This document shows positions 37,602 to 49,067 of a stretch of DNA of 64,000 bases, piece by piece. The notes beneath the pieces were generated by a model, which made no database searches, was not told the DNA's origin, and saw only the letters and a list, made by a program, of their open reading frames with translations. This DNA comes from Gavia stellata (Eukaryota; Chordata; Aves; Gaviiformes; Gaviidae): positions 1,154,155 through 1,218,154 of the forward strand of contig NC_082596.1 in assembly GCF_030936135.1 (NCBI RefSeq). Reading direction: 5' to 3'. The stretch's first letter is position 1. Each line of letters opens with the position of its first letter. The translations under genes were made by a program, and so were the position numbers.

Positions 37602-37978
37602 AATGGCAAGTCCCCAACGCATAACTCTGGATGGAGATCCTTCTAAACGGCAAGTCCTGCCTAGTGCAAGGAAGCAAAGAAGCACCTTCCTGCTCTCCCA
37701 AAGCCAGGCAGAGGAAAAAAAACTGAGCTCTAACAATTCCCAATGCTTTGATATTAATCCTGGATGTAGACTGGTATACTGAGATATGCCTGCTTTTATT
37801 TCCCAGAGCAGACCTTAGGTAGAGGTCAAAGAGTTGAAAAGGAAGGTTTCTTAGGAACTGGAGCGCTAGAGGAAGCGTGGCCTTTCAAATAGGCATGGAA
37901 ATATATTGCCATGAAGGAGAAAGGCAAGAAACCCAGCAGGGATTTGGGTTGTGGTGTGTTTTGTGGTTGGCTTTTGCG

Positions 37979-38015
37979 TTTTTTTTTGGTTTTTTTTTTT
38001 TTTTTTTTTTTTTTT
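37979..38015 (+). repeat. Poly-T tract
   Basis: Two T runs (10 and 26 bases) broken by GG, immediately before a 50-bp CR1 tail. Confidence 0.95.
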
Positions 38016-38066
38016 TGTTGGACTTGATGATCTTACAGCTCTTTTCCAACCTTAGTGATTCTGTGG
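38016..38066 (+). mobile_element. Very short CR1 3' tail after a poly-T tract
   Basis: Only about 50 bp of the CR1 3' end (TTGGACTTGATGATCTTACA to TTAGTGATTCTGTG), preceded by about 35 bp of almost pure T (37979-38015). Either an extreme 5' truncation or the remnant of a rearranged copy. Confidence 0.75.
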
Positions 38067-39884
38067 ATGTTGCAAAGGAGACGGGTTTCAAATCACTCAG
38101 CCCTCAGGCTCCTTCCCACCTTGGAAAGGAAAACTGCATTATTAAAAAAGCTTGCCGTGGGAACGGCTCCTTTAGGCATTCAGCTGCCAGCGCTGCGGAT
38201 GGCCTTGAGAGACAGCCACCAGAAGCCCGAGGCGGCTGCCGCGACTTGAGCAACCTCTTGTTCTCTTCCACCACGCTCCCTTTTTGCAATACCCAGAGCA
38301 GCGCAGGCTGCCAGGGACCGCGGGGGAACCAACCTGCTCCCTTCTCCGTACGGCCACTGGATTTAACTCCAGCGAGGGCTGGAAGATGATCTCAACCCAA
38401 AAAACCCCCAAGTAGCAGAGGTCACGCTTAGTCAAGCCGATTCCCTGCTCTGCATCCGAGCCCAACAGCCTCAGCAAACAACCTCCTCCGTGCTCATCTC
38501 ACCCAAATCCCACTGCTTTTCTGGGAAGTGGAAGAAAACCGCACGCCTCGCCGAGAGCCTGCCGATCTGGTCAGAGATGCGTGCACACAAATCCTCAACT
38601 CCTCTGCTCCAAACGGGGATTTTTCTGCCTGGTGGTGTTTTTTTTTCCTTCCTAATTTTTCCCAAATGTTCCTGACCACATTCAATGTTCCCAGCGTAAG
38701 AGGCGTTTGTGTTTTTGTTGTGTTATTTATTTTTTAAAGCCTCAGCCACCGCAGTGCACCAGGCACACGGAGAAGGCTCTCCTGTCCCTGCCTTTGCGGG
38801 GACGTGGATTCACAGATGCCCACGTTAGATTAAAGGGAGCAAAGAAGCTTATGAAGCAGAAACAACAGCATCCAGAAAGCCAACTTCAGGTCAGCAACAG
38901 GATTCAGAAAGTACTTAAGAGACAGCTTAATTAGTAATAAAACCGATGATACATCCGTATGCCCTCCAAAGCCTTGCATGTGTGCTCGACGCGCCGCTTG
39001 GCCAGCTTGAGATGGTTCCTCAACGTGAGTAATTTAACAGATGGACACCAAAAAAAAAAAAAAAACCACCCCAGTCTACCAAAAGGAAGCAAGACAGGAT
39101 CTTCAAGAAGCAGCATTTTCTCTTTCGAGTCCACATGTAACTCTGCATCTCAGCACGCTGCCAGGGACAGCGTGTTGCTGTTTCATTTGTTGTCTTTTAA
39201 AGGATTTAGACTTCAAAGAGGGAATATTTGTCTAAACATCCTGGACAGACCGTGGGTTGACTCTAGTAACCGAAATTCCACTGTTCTTTAAACACACCCT
39301 ATTGTCCACGTTTCTCTTCTGGAAAGGAAACTGCCACATTGCAGTCAATAAGCGATTGCACTTTCCCATCTAACGCAATGATCTCTCCCAACCGTGTGCG
39401 AAGTGCTCTCAGGCTTGCAAGAAGCGCTACAGAAAGATCAATAAAAATCATAATACTATAGCTTCAATCCGCAGAGTAAGTAACGTTTCTGGATGGTAAA
39501 AAGCTTGAGTTTCCAAACACGTTGCCCGTGGAAGTCATTTACATTCAAGCAGAGCGCAGAGCAGAGAGGGAAGATCAATAAAAATGCAACGAGGCAGACA
39601 GAGAAATGTCATCACCTCGGGAAAAGGCAGCCCAGAAACCGCATGCGTCTGACAAGAGCGCAAATGGACCGGGCACGCGTGTTTTCTGTAGGGGCTACAC
39701 CATAAGGAAGGCACCTAGCTTCAATTCAGAGATTTTTCTATACCCCTCGGTGGTAAAGAAGGGGACTGCACGGACAAAATCAGTGCAGCCCAGAGCGCTG
39801 AGACCCCAGACTCCAGTATGATTTTACTGCACGACTTTGGATGCGTCGAGATCTCTTCCCTTCCCATCTGTAGAATGGGAACAG

Positions 39885-40277
39885 CGTTGGGGTTGTTCAG
39901 CCTGGAGAAGAGAAGGCTCCGGGGAGACCTTATAGTGGCCTTCCAGCTCTTAAAGGGGGCCTACAGGAAAGGTGGGGAGGGACTCTGTCTCAGGGAGTAT
40001 AGCGATAGGACGAGGGGTAATGGTTTTAAACTGAAAAAGGGTAGATTTAGGTTAGTTATTAGGAAGAAATTCTTCACTGTGAGGGTGGTGAAACGCTGGA
40101 CCAGGTTGCCCAGGGAAGTTGTGGATGCCCCAACCCTGGAAACGTTCAAGGCCAGGTTGGACGGGGCTTTGAGCAACCTGGTCTAGTGGAAGATGTCCCT
40201 GCTCGTGGCAGGGAGGTTGGACTAGGTGATCTTCAAAAGGTCCCTTCCAACCCAAACCAGTCTGTGATTCTATAAAC
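39885..40277 (+). mobile_element. CR1 LINE 3' fragment
   Basis: Starts TTGGGGTTGTTCAGCCTGGA with an open ORF2 tail encoding [20 protein letters not shown] and [20 protein letters not shown]. The 3' end follows (GGTTGGACTAGGTGATCTTC, CAGTCTGTGATTCTATAA). The final ~105 codons are intact, so it is comparatively young. Confidence 0.92.
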
Positions 40278-42035
40278 ACAGACGCAGAATACGTCCATCC
40301 TGCAGCGAGGTCAGAAATCCTAAGTTTTGGCATGCAACGCTGCATTTGTGTCCGACGTTTGCTGAGGTTTTTACTCTAATTTATAACCCCCAGTCCCTAC
40401 ACATAGCACTACGAGAGAAGAGCAGCCTGCAAGCCACTTTTAGGTCAGGTATCAACTGATCCAAGGCTGGCTAAGTCACCGGCGGCCGTGACACCGACCA
40501 GCCCCCAGGCATCCTTCCTCTATGCCACGTTCAAGCCCAGATACCGCGAACCCCCCGTCCCTTACACCCCTCCCTCCATTCCACCAAGGGCTTTCTTCCC
40601 AGTCAAACCGTGTTTTGCTGGGTAGTCAAGCGTAGTCAAGCGCTAACGAGCAAACTTTAACACTGACCAGAAGTCAAAAAGCTCTGCTCCATACCAGAAA
40701 CATAACGTCCCACCCATGTACGATCCAGGAACAAAACCTTCTAGGATCACGCTGTCTGTAAAATACAATAAGCAAAGCCTCCTCCCTCTGACAGTCTATT
40801 TCAGGCCTCATTTGCTGCAAGTTTTATGAGATGTTAATCAACAATCAAAAATTTCCACATCTTTCACTGCAGGAATGGTGGTTTCTGCTCTCTAAATTAG
40901 ACCAGTGGGTTACTACACGTCACACTTAATGAGCCCTCTCTGCCCATTTCCATCTCCTTCCCATTTATCGTTTAAAAATACTTCAACAATTTGAAAACAA
41001 TTTTTTTTTTTTTCATTTGAGAGCGCAGAGATGAGGATATCCAGTTGCCTGCCAACCAGCTGGGACAGTACCGAAAAATGTGGCTCCCTAAAAACGGGGC
41101 ATCCCTAAGGACCGCCTCTTGCAGAGCTGTCTGTGAGAATGCTTCTAAAGGACAGGAGCAGCTCCAGCAGCAAGAGGAGGAAAATAAATACGATCACCAG
41201 ATCTATTAAGGCCAGAGAAACAGCGAGGGGTGCAGAATTTGAGAAACGAGGCACCTCCCCTTGTAACAGCACAATGTGGCTCTTTCACTGCTAGCCAGGA
41301 GCTGGTAAACCGAGAAACCCAGCTTTGGGGGTTCCTGTGAGCGATTTAAGGAGTAACGACTAATTCCAAGGGCACGGTGCAGATGCTATCTAGAGAGTGT
41401 TCCAGTTCTCCCCCTCAGCACCTGGAGTACATTTATCCCTCGCTTGCTTCTCGGCAACTGGAATTAAAAATAGCCAGCCTGGATTAGTTGCAAAGTGAAA
41501 AAAGAAAAGTCTTACAGCAGAAATGTTTGTTTTTGAGAAGAGACGGAGGAGGAAGAGGAAAGGTCTAGGTTCAATGCGTTATCTAGAGCATGTAAGGAAA
41601 TAATCACTGAAGCAAAAAGGCAGGAGGGAGAGCATGGCTGCTGAAGACAGGAACAAGAAATGATTTTTTAAAGGTACTGGAGGGAAGAGGTCATCGTAAC
41701 ATTTGTCGTGATCTGAACCAGCAGCCAAAATGAAGTTCTCACTGATATTTATTGTCTGGGGCAAACATGTCCAAACAACCATATCATAAAAACGCTGCTC
41801 TACAGTGACAGTGGCTACAGTCAAGCCTAAAAATCCTACACCTGACGATTTATGATCCATCCCCCAGAGCCAGTCCCCTCCCCGGCTCTGCCGCACCGTC
41901 AGGGAACTCGCAGCCCTACCAGATTACACATAAATTTTACTCCTGGAATCAGCCCAGTCCCCAGAGACTTCTCGGTTGTATTTAGCGGTTTCGTTTCGGT
42001 TTGTGGGTTCTTCTTTAAAGCTTGTCGGGTAGGGA

Positions 42036-42056
42036 TTTTGTTTGTTTGTTTGTTTT
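42036..42056 (+). repeat. (TTTG)n microsatellite
   Basis: About four and a half TTTG units, ending TTTTAAAT. Confidence 0.9.
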
Positions 42057-42251
42057 AAATCGTGTATATTCACAAATTAGAGGTGAGCTGCTAAAACCTT
42101 CATCTTTCAGAAGAGGAACAACACACCGCAAGTCTTTGGTCTTAACGTGATCACCAGAGTTGAGCCTTGCCCAAACCGGTCTTAAACCAAGATACTTAAC
42201 TCATGAGACATGATGTCTGCTATCTAGATTATAGTTTATATAGAAACTTAC

Positions 42252-42288
42252 CCAGAAAACCTTGCCCTGGATCTTCAGCTTCACCAGC
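42252..42288 (-). other. Candidate short coding exon
   Basis: On the minus strand, GCATTTAG precedes 37 nt and GTAAGTTTC follows. After one leading base the frame reads LVKLKIQGKVFW and ends in phase 0. The single leading base fits the phase-2 end of the probable first exon at 48524, and the phase-0 end fits the exon at 34200. The chain is consistent but unproven. The acceptor pyrimidine tract is weak. Confidence 0.28.
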
Positions 42289-42921
42289 CTAAATGCAGAT
42301 TGCGGAGTCAGAGCAGATTGACCCAGGAGAGATAACGGTCAGGTCAGTTGACCTGAAGAAGCCACACCAGGACTCTGCTGGAACAGGGATTTAGGAAGCT
42401 GCTCCTATCTAAAGCAATTACTTTGTGGGGGCTGGAGTTGCCTACACCAACACGCTGCATGTTTCTACAGCTCAAGACTTCAATCCCAAAAACATTTCCC
42501 AGGTGACAACCCCCCACGTGGTGGCGGGAGCTGATGGCGTGCAGCTTAAGGACTTGTTTAGGACCAAAGTAGGTCACCTTCAAATCCAGGTACAGAACTG
42601 TGGATTCACCTAATCCTCTGGGATAGCTCCTCAAAAAGCTCTAAACAAGCACAAAGTTGAGACAACTCCTTCCCTGGAGCTCCACCCGAGAACTTCAGGC
42701 TTATCCTTAGAGAGGACCTACACGATGCAACAGGCCTCCTCCACCCTCCTACCAAAGAAGGGTCGCGTTGGTCCGTGTGACAGATTTTCTGATGCTTTGT
42801 CCAGTCTAAGCTGAAATATTTCAGCAAACAAGGCTCTGCCATTTCTCTAGGAAGAAAGGTTTCACAGCAAAGTTCGGTCCGTCAGGAAGCGCCCAACACA
42901 CAGCCTGGACATCCCTTATCC

Positions 42922-43062
42922 CTCCCTGGAAGTGTTCAAGGTCAGGTTGGATGGGGCTTTGAGCAACCTGGTCTAGTGGAAGGTGTCCCTGCCCATGGCA
43001 GCGGGGCTGGAACTAGTTCATCTTTAAGGTCCCTTCCAACCCAAACCATTCCATGATTCTGT
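42922..43062 (+). mobile_element. CR1 LINE 3' fragment
   Basis: TCCCTGGAAGTGTTCAAGGT to CCAAACCATTCCATGATTCTG, about 140 bp of the CR1 3' end, 5'-truncated inside the last ORF2 codons. Confidence 0.9.
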
Positions 43063-43803
43063 CAGGACCGGCTTAAGGATTTTGGAGACTCGGAGTCCTA
43101 ATTGAAGGATGGGTTGTAGATATCACGACCACAGGCAACAAGGCAGCTTTCAGCTGCTGAAAGCCACAGGTCTAAAGATAGAGCGATGTACAGACAGGCT
43201 GCTGGGATTGTCCCAGATTTTACCAGGGTTTTTTTAATATTAAAGAGGTGGAGGAGCAGCTCTGTAAACAGGCAAGCAAAACAAACACGCACCAGATCTC
43301 CGATCAGCGGCACCGCGCTCCCGAGCGGCTCTGCCCTTGCGCAGGGCTGTTTGAGAACACATGCCCAGGAGGTCTGATGTCAAATTGATCACGCACGCGC
43401 GGATGTTATTTTCCTGTTTTTCAGAAGCCAGGCATCCAGAAAAAGCAAGCACTTTCCATAAAATACTTTTTTTTAAAAAACCTATTATTATTTTAGACAG
43501 GATCTGGGATTCAACTACATTATCTACAGTGGGTGGAAACCCTAGAACTAGCTCCTCCAACCCACCACCCTTCTCAACCATCAGGTCTAGGCCCTATATT
43601 CTTGCTTTAAGATGATGCTATCTTATCACTGATACAGTTATAACCCACAATCAGAGCTCCAAAATGCCCAGTACAGGCTAGGAAGAAGGAGGCAGAAGGG
43701 ATTTACTTTTAAATCGGAATAAAAAGCTGGCCTTGCCATGCACACAAGCTGTATCATCTCACTGCTCTTATGTAGCCAGGTTCGTTAGCGTACATAAACA
43801 TAC

Positions 43804-43883
43804 CTTCATTAATCTTCGTAAAGCTGGTCAAGAGCGCGCCCAGCATCACTGTTAAGTTTAAGAGCTGCAGCAGCTGTCTAGGA
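43804..43883 (-). other. Candidate coding exon (hydrophobic peptide)
   Basis: An 80-nt minus-strand stretch between TTTTTATGGTTAG and GTATGTTTA. After one leading base it encodes 26 residues including PRQLLQLLNLTVMLGALL, a hydrophobic membrane-like segment, and ends in phase 1. The entry phase fits the first exon at 48524, but the exit phase does not fit the 34-kb exon directly. This is a low-confidence alternative to the 42-kb candidate. Confidence 0.2.
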
Positions 43884-46355
43884 CTAACCATAAAAACCAC
43901 TTTGTGGTTGCAAACAGGGTAGAAAGTGGCTCCTGTCCCAAGAGGACAGCAGCAAGAAAAAATAAATATAAACCCCAAAACCGAAATAAAACCCACGCGC
44001 CCACCAACCACACGCTCACCGCCACGGGTATCAGGAAAATCCTTTGCGAAATGCAACGTCGGTCGGGATTTGGACAACCTTCAACAGTCCAGACTCAAGC
44101 AGTCTCCCTCTCCGACCCCTCCTCGCTCCCACCACCCCAACGCAACACCCCGGCAGCAAGTCCCACGGCACGCAGCGCCGGGACCCTCCCGGCAAAGACA
44201 CGGCCGGCACCTGATTTAACCACATTTATCCTCCTGCCTCTGTTCACCCACCTTTTATTCAGCTGCACGCTACGAAGCTCTGGGCTCTTGGCCAACGGGC
44301 TGCACCTCCTTTCTCTCGCTCCCTCAGAGCTGCGGGTTACAGGAGACTATGGCATTTCTCTTCTCGTATTAGGACAGTTAATGACCTAATTTAAGCCGTG
44401 TAGAGCATACCCGGGAATTACAGTTACGGGCTCCTCAAATGAAGCTAACAATAAATCACAGAAATTCAGCTGCGAGCACTTCTCAGGCACCTTTATACCA
44501 GCAATATTAATTTTACCAGGAGGACAGCAAGTTTGCTCCCTCCCCTCTTTTTAAGCCACTGACAAATCTCGATGTCTCGCTAGCAGCCTCCTTTCAAAAG
44601 CTCCTTTGAACCCATCTCCAGCTCCTTTGGAAGAGAGCTACATGAAGACATCTGGCTCGCAGACAGGCTAGACCTTGGTTTTGTCTTGATCTGCAGCAGG
44701 AAGAATACAGCAACCATAGATTTCAGTGGGAAATACCCCGTCAGCGGCTCCTTTAGCATCGGAGCAAAGACTTCGCTAGAGATTGAGGGCCTCAACATCT
44801 GCCTTTCTTCCCAAAGGAAGAGCGCTGAAATTCTCTCTCCCAAGGGTATTAGCGTAACTCAAGTCATTGAGATTAACATGGAAGAGTCGTTTAGACTTGC
44901 AACCCATCCCAGGTACTGGTGGAACGAGGCGCGCCGCCATCCGCGATTTAAAAACTCCAGAGCGGAGTTAGATTAATCCAAATTTCAGGCTGGGAAGATC
45001 AGCCTGATCAGCTGAGCGTACGTACCGACCAAGACAGGCAGAAAAATAAGTTACTGGTTGCTGATGGGCAAGGATTTGCAAAACCCCATGGGAGATGCCT
45101 GTGCTTCCCTTTGACTGGAGGAAGGGTAACACCACTAGACGTCTTGAGCTCTCCTGCACCCTTCCTAAGCGATGGGGAAGAAATATATAGCTTCTCCCTT
45201 CCAAAAAAAAAAAAAAAAACAGCAAACAGCACGGAACCATAGTCGTTAAAAGAACTACAAGAGGCATTTATCAGCCAACGTAAGATCACATCTTGCAAGC
45301 ATAAGCCAAGATCTCACATCCACAGACTAATGCACATCCACAAGCACCAAATACCCAGTACTGTCAGTCGTCCCCCCGCCAAAGTCAGCAGCGAGACAGT
45401 TTGCAGCAGCCAGATGATGGAATGGTGAGGGTGTTGGTTCCCCCTAGCACCAAAGAAATCAGCTCTCAACGTCGCGGCAAATGAAGGCAACAGATTTTTT
45501 TCAGCAAGGTGCAATCACGCTGTTTTTAACGATCATGTGGTATATTAACATTCAGCCGCAGCTACTGCCTGGGCAGACGCTTCACGGAGGAGATCAACCA
45601 ACCATCCGTGGACGGTAGCGGCAACGACACCGAGCCGGTGGCACGAAGCATGGCATCACACCTTGCTTACGACCGGTCCAGATACACCCAACCAGAAGCA
45701 CACCCCTGTCCAAGCCACCTGCTGCTTGCAGGTACCCGAGAGCTCCCACCAAGCTCCCCAAATTCATCGATTTTCTTTTAAAAACATTTTTTTTTGGTTT
45801 TTTTTTTTTCCCCCTCCCTTAAGCCCACCCAGCTGCATGTGCCAGGTGAGGTACTGGAGCACAGCAGCTGCGGGTTTATCCGTAGAGGTCACCCAAGGGT
45901 TGATTAAACTGCTATCGCCAAGGAAGGAGGCGGAGGGGGGGGAAAAAAATTCCCATCCTGCAGTTTTTGCAGCCGGAGAATGCAGGTCTGGGGAAGCAGC
46001 ACAGCAGCGCAGAGAGGGAAAAAAACCCAACCAGCGGCTCGCCATCCACCGCACATGTGAAATAAATAAACCCCATTCCAGCGCAAACACCACAACTCGG
46101 CCGTTTCTCCCCCCTCCAAGACCAGTGCATCTCCCCCCCCCTCCCTGCTGCAGCCCCACCGTCCGCCTCCCCCAGCCCCATCCCTGCCCGCACCCCTTCC
46201 CCAGCGCATCCCTGCATCCACACCCACTGGCATGCCACCCTGTGTCCCCCCCCCTCGCCCTGCCACACCTTACACCTCCAGAAAAATACCTCCCCTGGCT
46301 GCATCCCATGGGGTGGGATCCATCCTAGTCCATGACCCCCCCCCGCAGAGCATCC

Positions 46356-47869
46356 ACAGGGAGCAGGGTGGGATCCAGCCCTTCCATAACCCCCCCAAAC
46401 AGGGAGCAGGGTGGGATCCAGCCCTTCCATAACCCCCCCAAACAGGGAGCAGGGTGGGATCCAGCCCTTCCATAACCCCCCCAAAACAGGGAGCAGGGTG
46501 GGATCCAGCCCCTCCATAACCCCCCCAAACAGGGAGCAGGGTGGGATCCAGCCCTTCCATAACCCCCCCCAAACAGGGAGCAGGGTGGGATCCAGCCCCT
46601 CCATAACCCCCCCCAAACAGGGAGCAGGGTGGGATCCAGCCCCTCCATAACCCCCCCCAAACAGGGAGCAGGGTGGGATCCAGCCCTTCCATAACCCCCC
46701 CAAACAGGGAGCAGGGTGGGATCCAGCCCTTCCATAACTCCCCCAAACAGGGAGCAGGGTGGGATCCAGCCCTTCCACAACCCCCCCAAACAGGGAGCAG
46801 GGTGGGATCCAGCCCTTCCATAACCCCCCCCAAACAGGGAGCAGGGTGGGATCCAGCCCTTCCATAACCCCCCCAAACAGGGAGCAGGGTGGGATCCAGC
46901 CCTTCCATAACCCCCCCAAAACAGGGAGCAGGGTGGGATCCAGCCCTTCCACAACCCCCCCAAACAGGGAGCAGGGTGGGATCCAGCCCTTCCATAACCC
47001 CCCCAAACAGGGAGCAGGGTGGGATCCAGCCCTTCCATAACCCCCCCAAACAGGGAGCAGGGTGGGATCCAGCCCCTCCATAACCCCCCCCAAACAGGGA
47101 GCAGGGTGGGATCCAGCCCTTCCATAACCCCCCCAAACAGGGAGCAGGGTGGGATCCAGCCCCTCCATAACCCCCCCCAAACAGGGAGCAGGGTGGGATC
47201 CAGCCCTTCCATAACCCCCCCAAACATGGAGCAGGGTGGGATCCAGCCCTTCCATAACCCCCCCCAAACAGGGAGCAGGGTGGGATCCAGCCCCTCCATA
47301 ACCCCCCCAAACAGGGAGCAGGGTGGGATCCAGCCCTTCCATAACCCCCCCAAACAGGGAGCAGGGTGGGATCCAGCCCTTCCATAACCCCCCCCAAACA
47401 GGGAGCAGGGTGGGATCCAGCCCCTCCATAACCCCCCCCAAACAGGGAGCAGGGTGGGATCCAGCCCTTCCATAACCCCCCCAAACAGGGAGCAGGGTGG
47501 GATCCAGCCCTTCCATAACCCCCCCCCAAACAGGGAGCAGGGTGGGATCCAGCCCCTCCATAACCCCCCCCAAACAGGGAGCAGGGTGGGATCCAGCCCC
47601 TCCATAACCCCCCCCAAACAAGGAGCAGGGTGGGATCCAGCCCCTCCATAACCCCCCCCAAACAGGGAGCAGGGTGGGATCCAGCCCTTCCATAACCCCC
47701 CCAAAACAGGGAGCAGGGTGGGATCCAGCCCTTCCATAACCCCCCCAAAACAGGGAGCAGGGTGGGATCCAGCCCTTCCATAACCCCCCCAAACAGGGAG
47801 CAGGGTGGGATCCAGCCCCTCCATAACCCCCCCCAAACAGGGAGCAGGGGGGGATCCAGCCCCTCCATA
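46356..47869. repeat. Minisatellite, about 35 copies of a 43-44 bp unit
   Basis: Each unit reads CAGGGAGCAGGGTGGGATCC, AGCCCTTCCATAAC, then 7-8 C and AAA. By eye there are about 35 copies with more than 95 percent identity. Variation is mostly CCCTTCC versus CCCCTCC, C-run length 7 or 8, and AAA versus AAAA. A BamHI site (GGATCC) recurs in every unit. The minus strand has no stop codon in any phase, so three overlapping frames of 532-626 codons appear. Because the unit is not a multiple of three, the frames rotate, which is the mark of a non-coding satellite. Confidence 0.97.
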
Positions 47870-48480
47870 CGGGGGGCCCCCCACCTTTGCGAAAGCCCCC
47901 CTGGAAATCAGGGTGGGGTTGGGATCCAGCCCCCCCATCTCCCTACTACAACCACAGGAAAACGGGTGGGTGCATCCAGCCCCCCCCCCCCCCTCCATGC
48001 ACCAAAAAGTGGAGGGTGGGGGGGGTGCAGAGTGAGGTTGGGATTCGCACCCCCCCAGAGCAGGGTGGGGTTAGGATCCAAACCTACACCATGCAGAGGA
48101 GGTGGGATGTGCCCCCCCCCAAAACCAAGCTGCTGCCAACACCCATTCCCCCCCAAATAAGCCCCCCCCCCCCAATATACACGCAGGAGGATGGGAGAAG
48201 GGGGATAAAACACGCACCCCCCAAAAAAAGGGGAACAAACAGGTATCCCACAAGGTGGGGGGGGGGGGGACACCCCTCTGGGCAGCCCAAAAAGGGGGGG
48301 GGGGGCGTAAGCGCTATATAGATCTATATGGGGGGGGGGACAGGGAAGAACCCCCCCAGGGGTACTAAAAAGGGGCCCGGACCCCCCCCTCAGCGCCCCC
48401 GGGGGGGCCTTTGGCCCCCCCGGGGGCGCTGAGGGGGGGGTCCGGGCCGCTTAGGAGCCCCTAAGCACCCCCCACCGTAG
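47870..48480. repeat. Poly-C/poly-G low-complexity transition zone
   Basis: Runs of 7-13 C or G alternate with short unique text (for example near 47980, 48165, 48260 and 48297). It includes one degenerate unit of the 43-bp minisatellite (47920-47945). There is strong G-quadruplex potential on both strands. Such sequence is error-prone in assemblies, so exact run lengths should not be trusted. Confidence 0.85.
48374..48448. repeat. Perfect 36-bp inverted repeat (hairpin) with TTT loop
   Basis: The arm 48374-48409 (GGCCCGGA, eight C, TCAGCG, five C, seven G, CC) is the exact reverse complement of 48413-48448, with TTT at 48410-48412 as the loop. A second small palindrome (GCTTAGG/CCTAAGC, 48449-48466) follows immediately. 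It would form a very stable cruciform or RNA hairpin, or it is a fold-back assembly artefact. Confidence 0.97.
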
Positions 48481-48523
48481 GCCTCAGCCCCCCCCAACCC
48501 CACCCCGCGGTGCCGGTTCTCAC

Positions 48524-48534
48524 CTTTCCGCCAT
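48524..48534 (-). CDS. Probable first coding exon of an unidentified CpG-island gene
   Basis: On the minus strand, GGGAACATGGCGGAAAG is followed directly by GTGAGAACC. This gives a start codon in a good Kozak context, eleven coding bases (Met-Ala-Glu plus two bases of the next codon) and a consensus splice donor. The exon would end in phase 2. It sits in a dense CpG island, as first exons of housekeeping genes do. The ATG GCG opening is common in such genes, but four residues are far too few to name the protein. The rest of the gene would lie to the left on the same strand. Coding status is inferred. Confidence 0.5.
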
Positions 48535-48867
48535 GTTCCCGGCGGCCTCACCGCTCGGCGGCGGCCCCGGTGCCGGTTGGGCCTCCCATAGCCCCGGCGA
48601 TTTTTGTAGGTTTTGGGGTGGGTTTTTTTTTTTGGCCCCCTCCCACCCCCCCCCTCCCTCCCCCCAAAACCCCCCGTGGAGAGCTCCGTTGAGAGCTCCG
48701 CCGCCGCTCCGCCGCTCCGCCGCTGACTGAGGTCGGTGCTCGCGCCGCGGCCCCCGCCGCGTCCCGCCGTCACCAGCGACAACGGCGGCGCCGCCAATGG
48801 GGAGAGGCGGAGGGGGAGGAGCCGGGAGGGTGGGCCACGCCCCCTCCACCGCCTCCAAGCCGCGCCA

Positions 48868-49067
48868 NNNNNNNNNNNNNNNNNNNNNNNNNNNNNNNNN
48901 NNNNNNNNNNNNNNNNNNNNNNNNNNNNNNNNNNNNNNNNNNNNNNNNNNNNNNNNNNNNNNNNNNNNNNNNNNNNNNNNNNNNNNNNNNNNNNNNNNNN
49001 NNNNNNNNNNNNNNNNNNNNNNNNNNNNNNNNNNNNNNNNNNNNNNNNNNNNNNNNNNNNNNNNNNN
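48868..49067. other. Assembly gap (200 N)
   Basis: Exactly 200 undetermined bases inside the CpG island. The same 41 bp occur immediately left (48826-48866) and right (49068-49108) of the gap. The gap may therefore be an unmerged contig overlap, with no real missing sequence. Confidence 0.99.

Larger units (their letters stand above)
40278..46355. other. Presumed intronic sequence
   Basis: Holds exon candidates at 42252-42288 and 43804-43883, one CR1 tail, a (TTTG)n tract and a T-rich stretch near 45787-45812. It becomes C-rich from about 46080 toward the minisatellite. Confidence 0.45.

Noticed and set aside
44013..44077. Possible donor GGCG/GTGAGCG after DFPDTRGG on the minus strand
   Set aside because: No acceptable acceptor and no phase partner. 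Treated as chance.
46356..47869. CRISPR-like regular direct repeats
   Set aside because: The repeats are head-to-tail with no unique spacers, and the genome is avian.
45912..47998. Overlapping minus-strand open frames of 532-626 codons rich in GGVMEGLDPTLLPVW-type repeats
   Set aside because: They are three phases of the same stop-free 43-bp minisatellite. The unit is not a multiple of three and variation is not codon-biased, so they are not protein genes.
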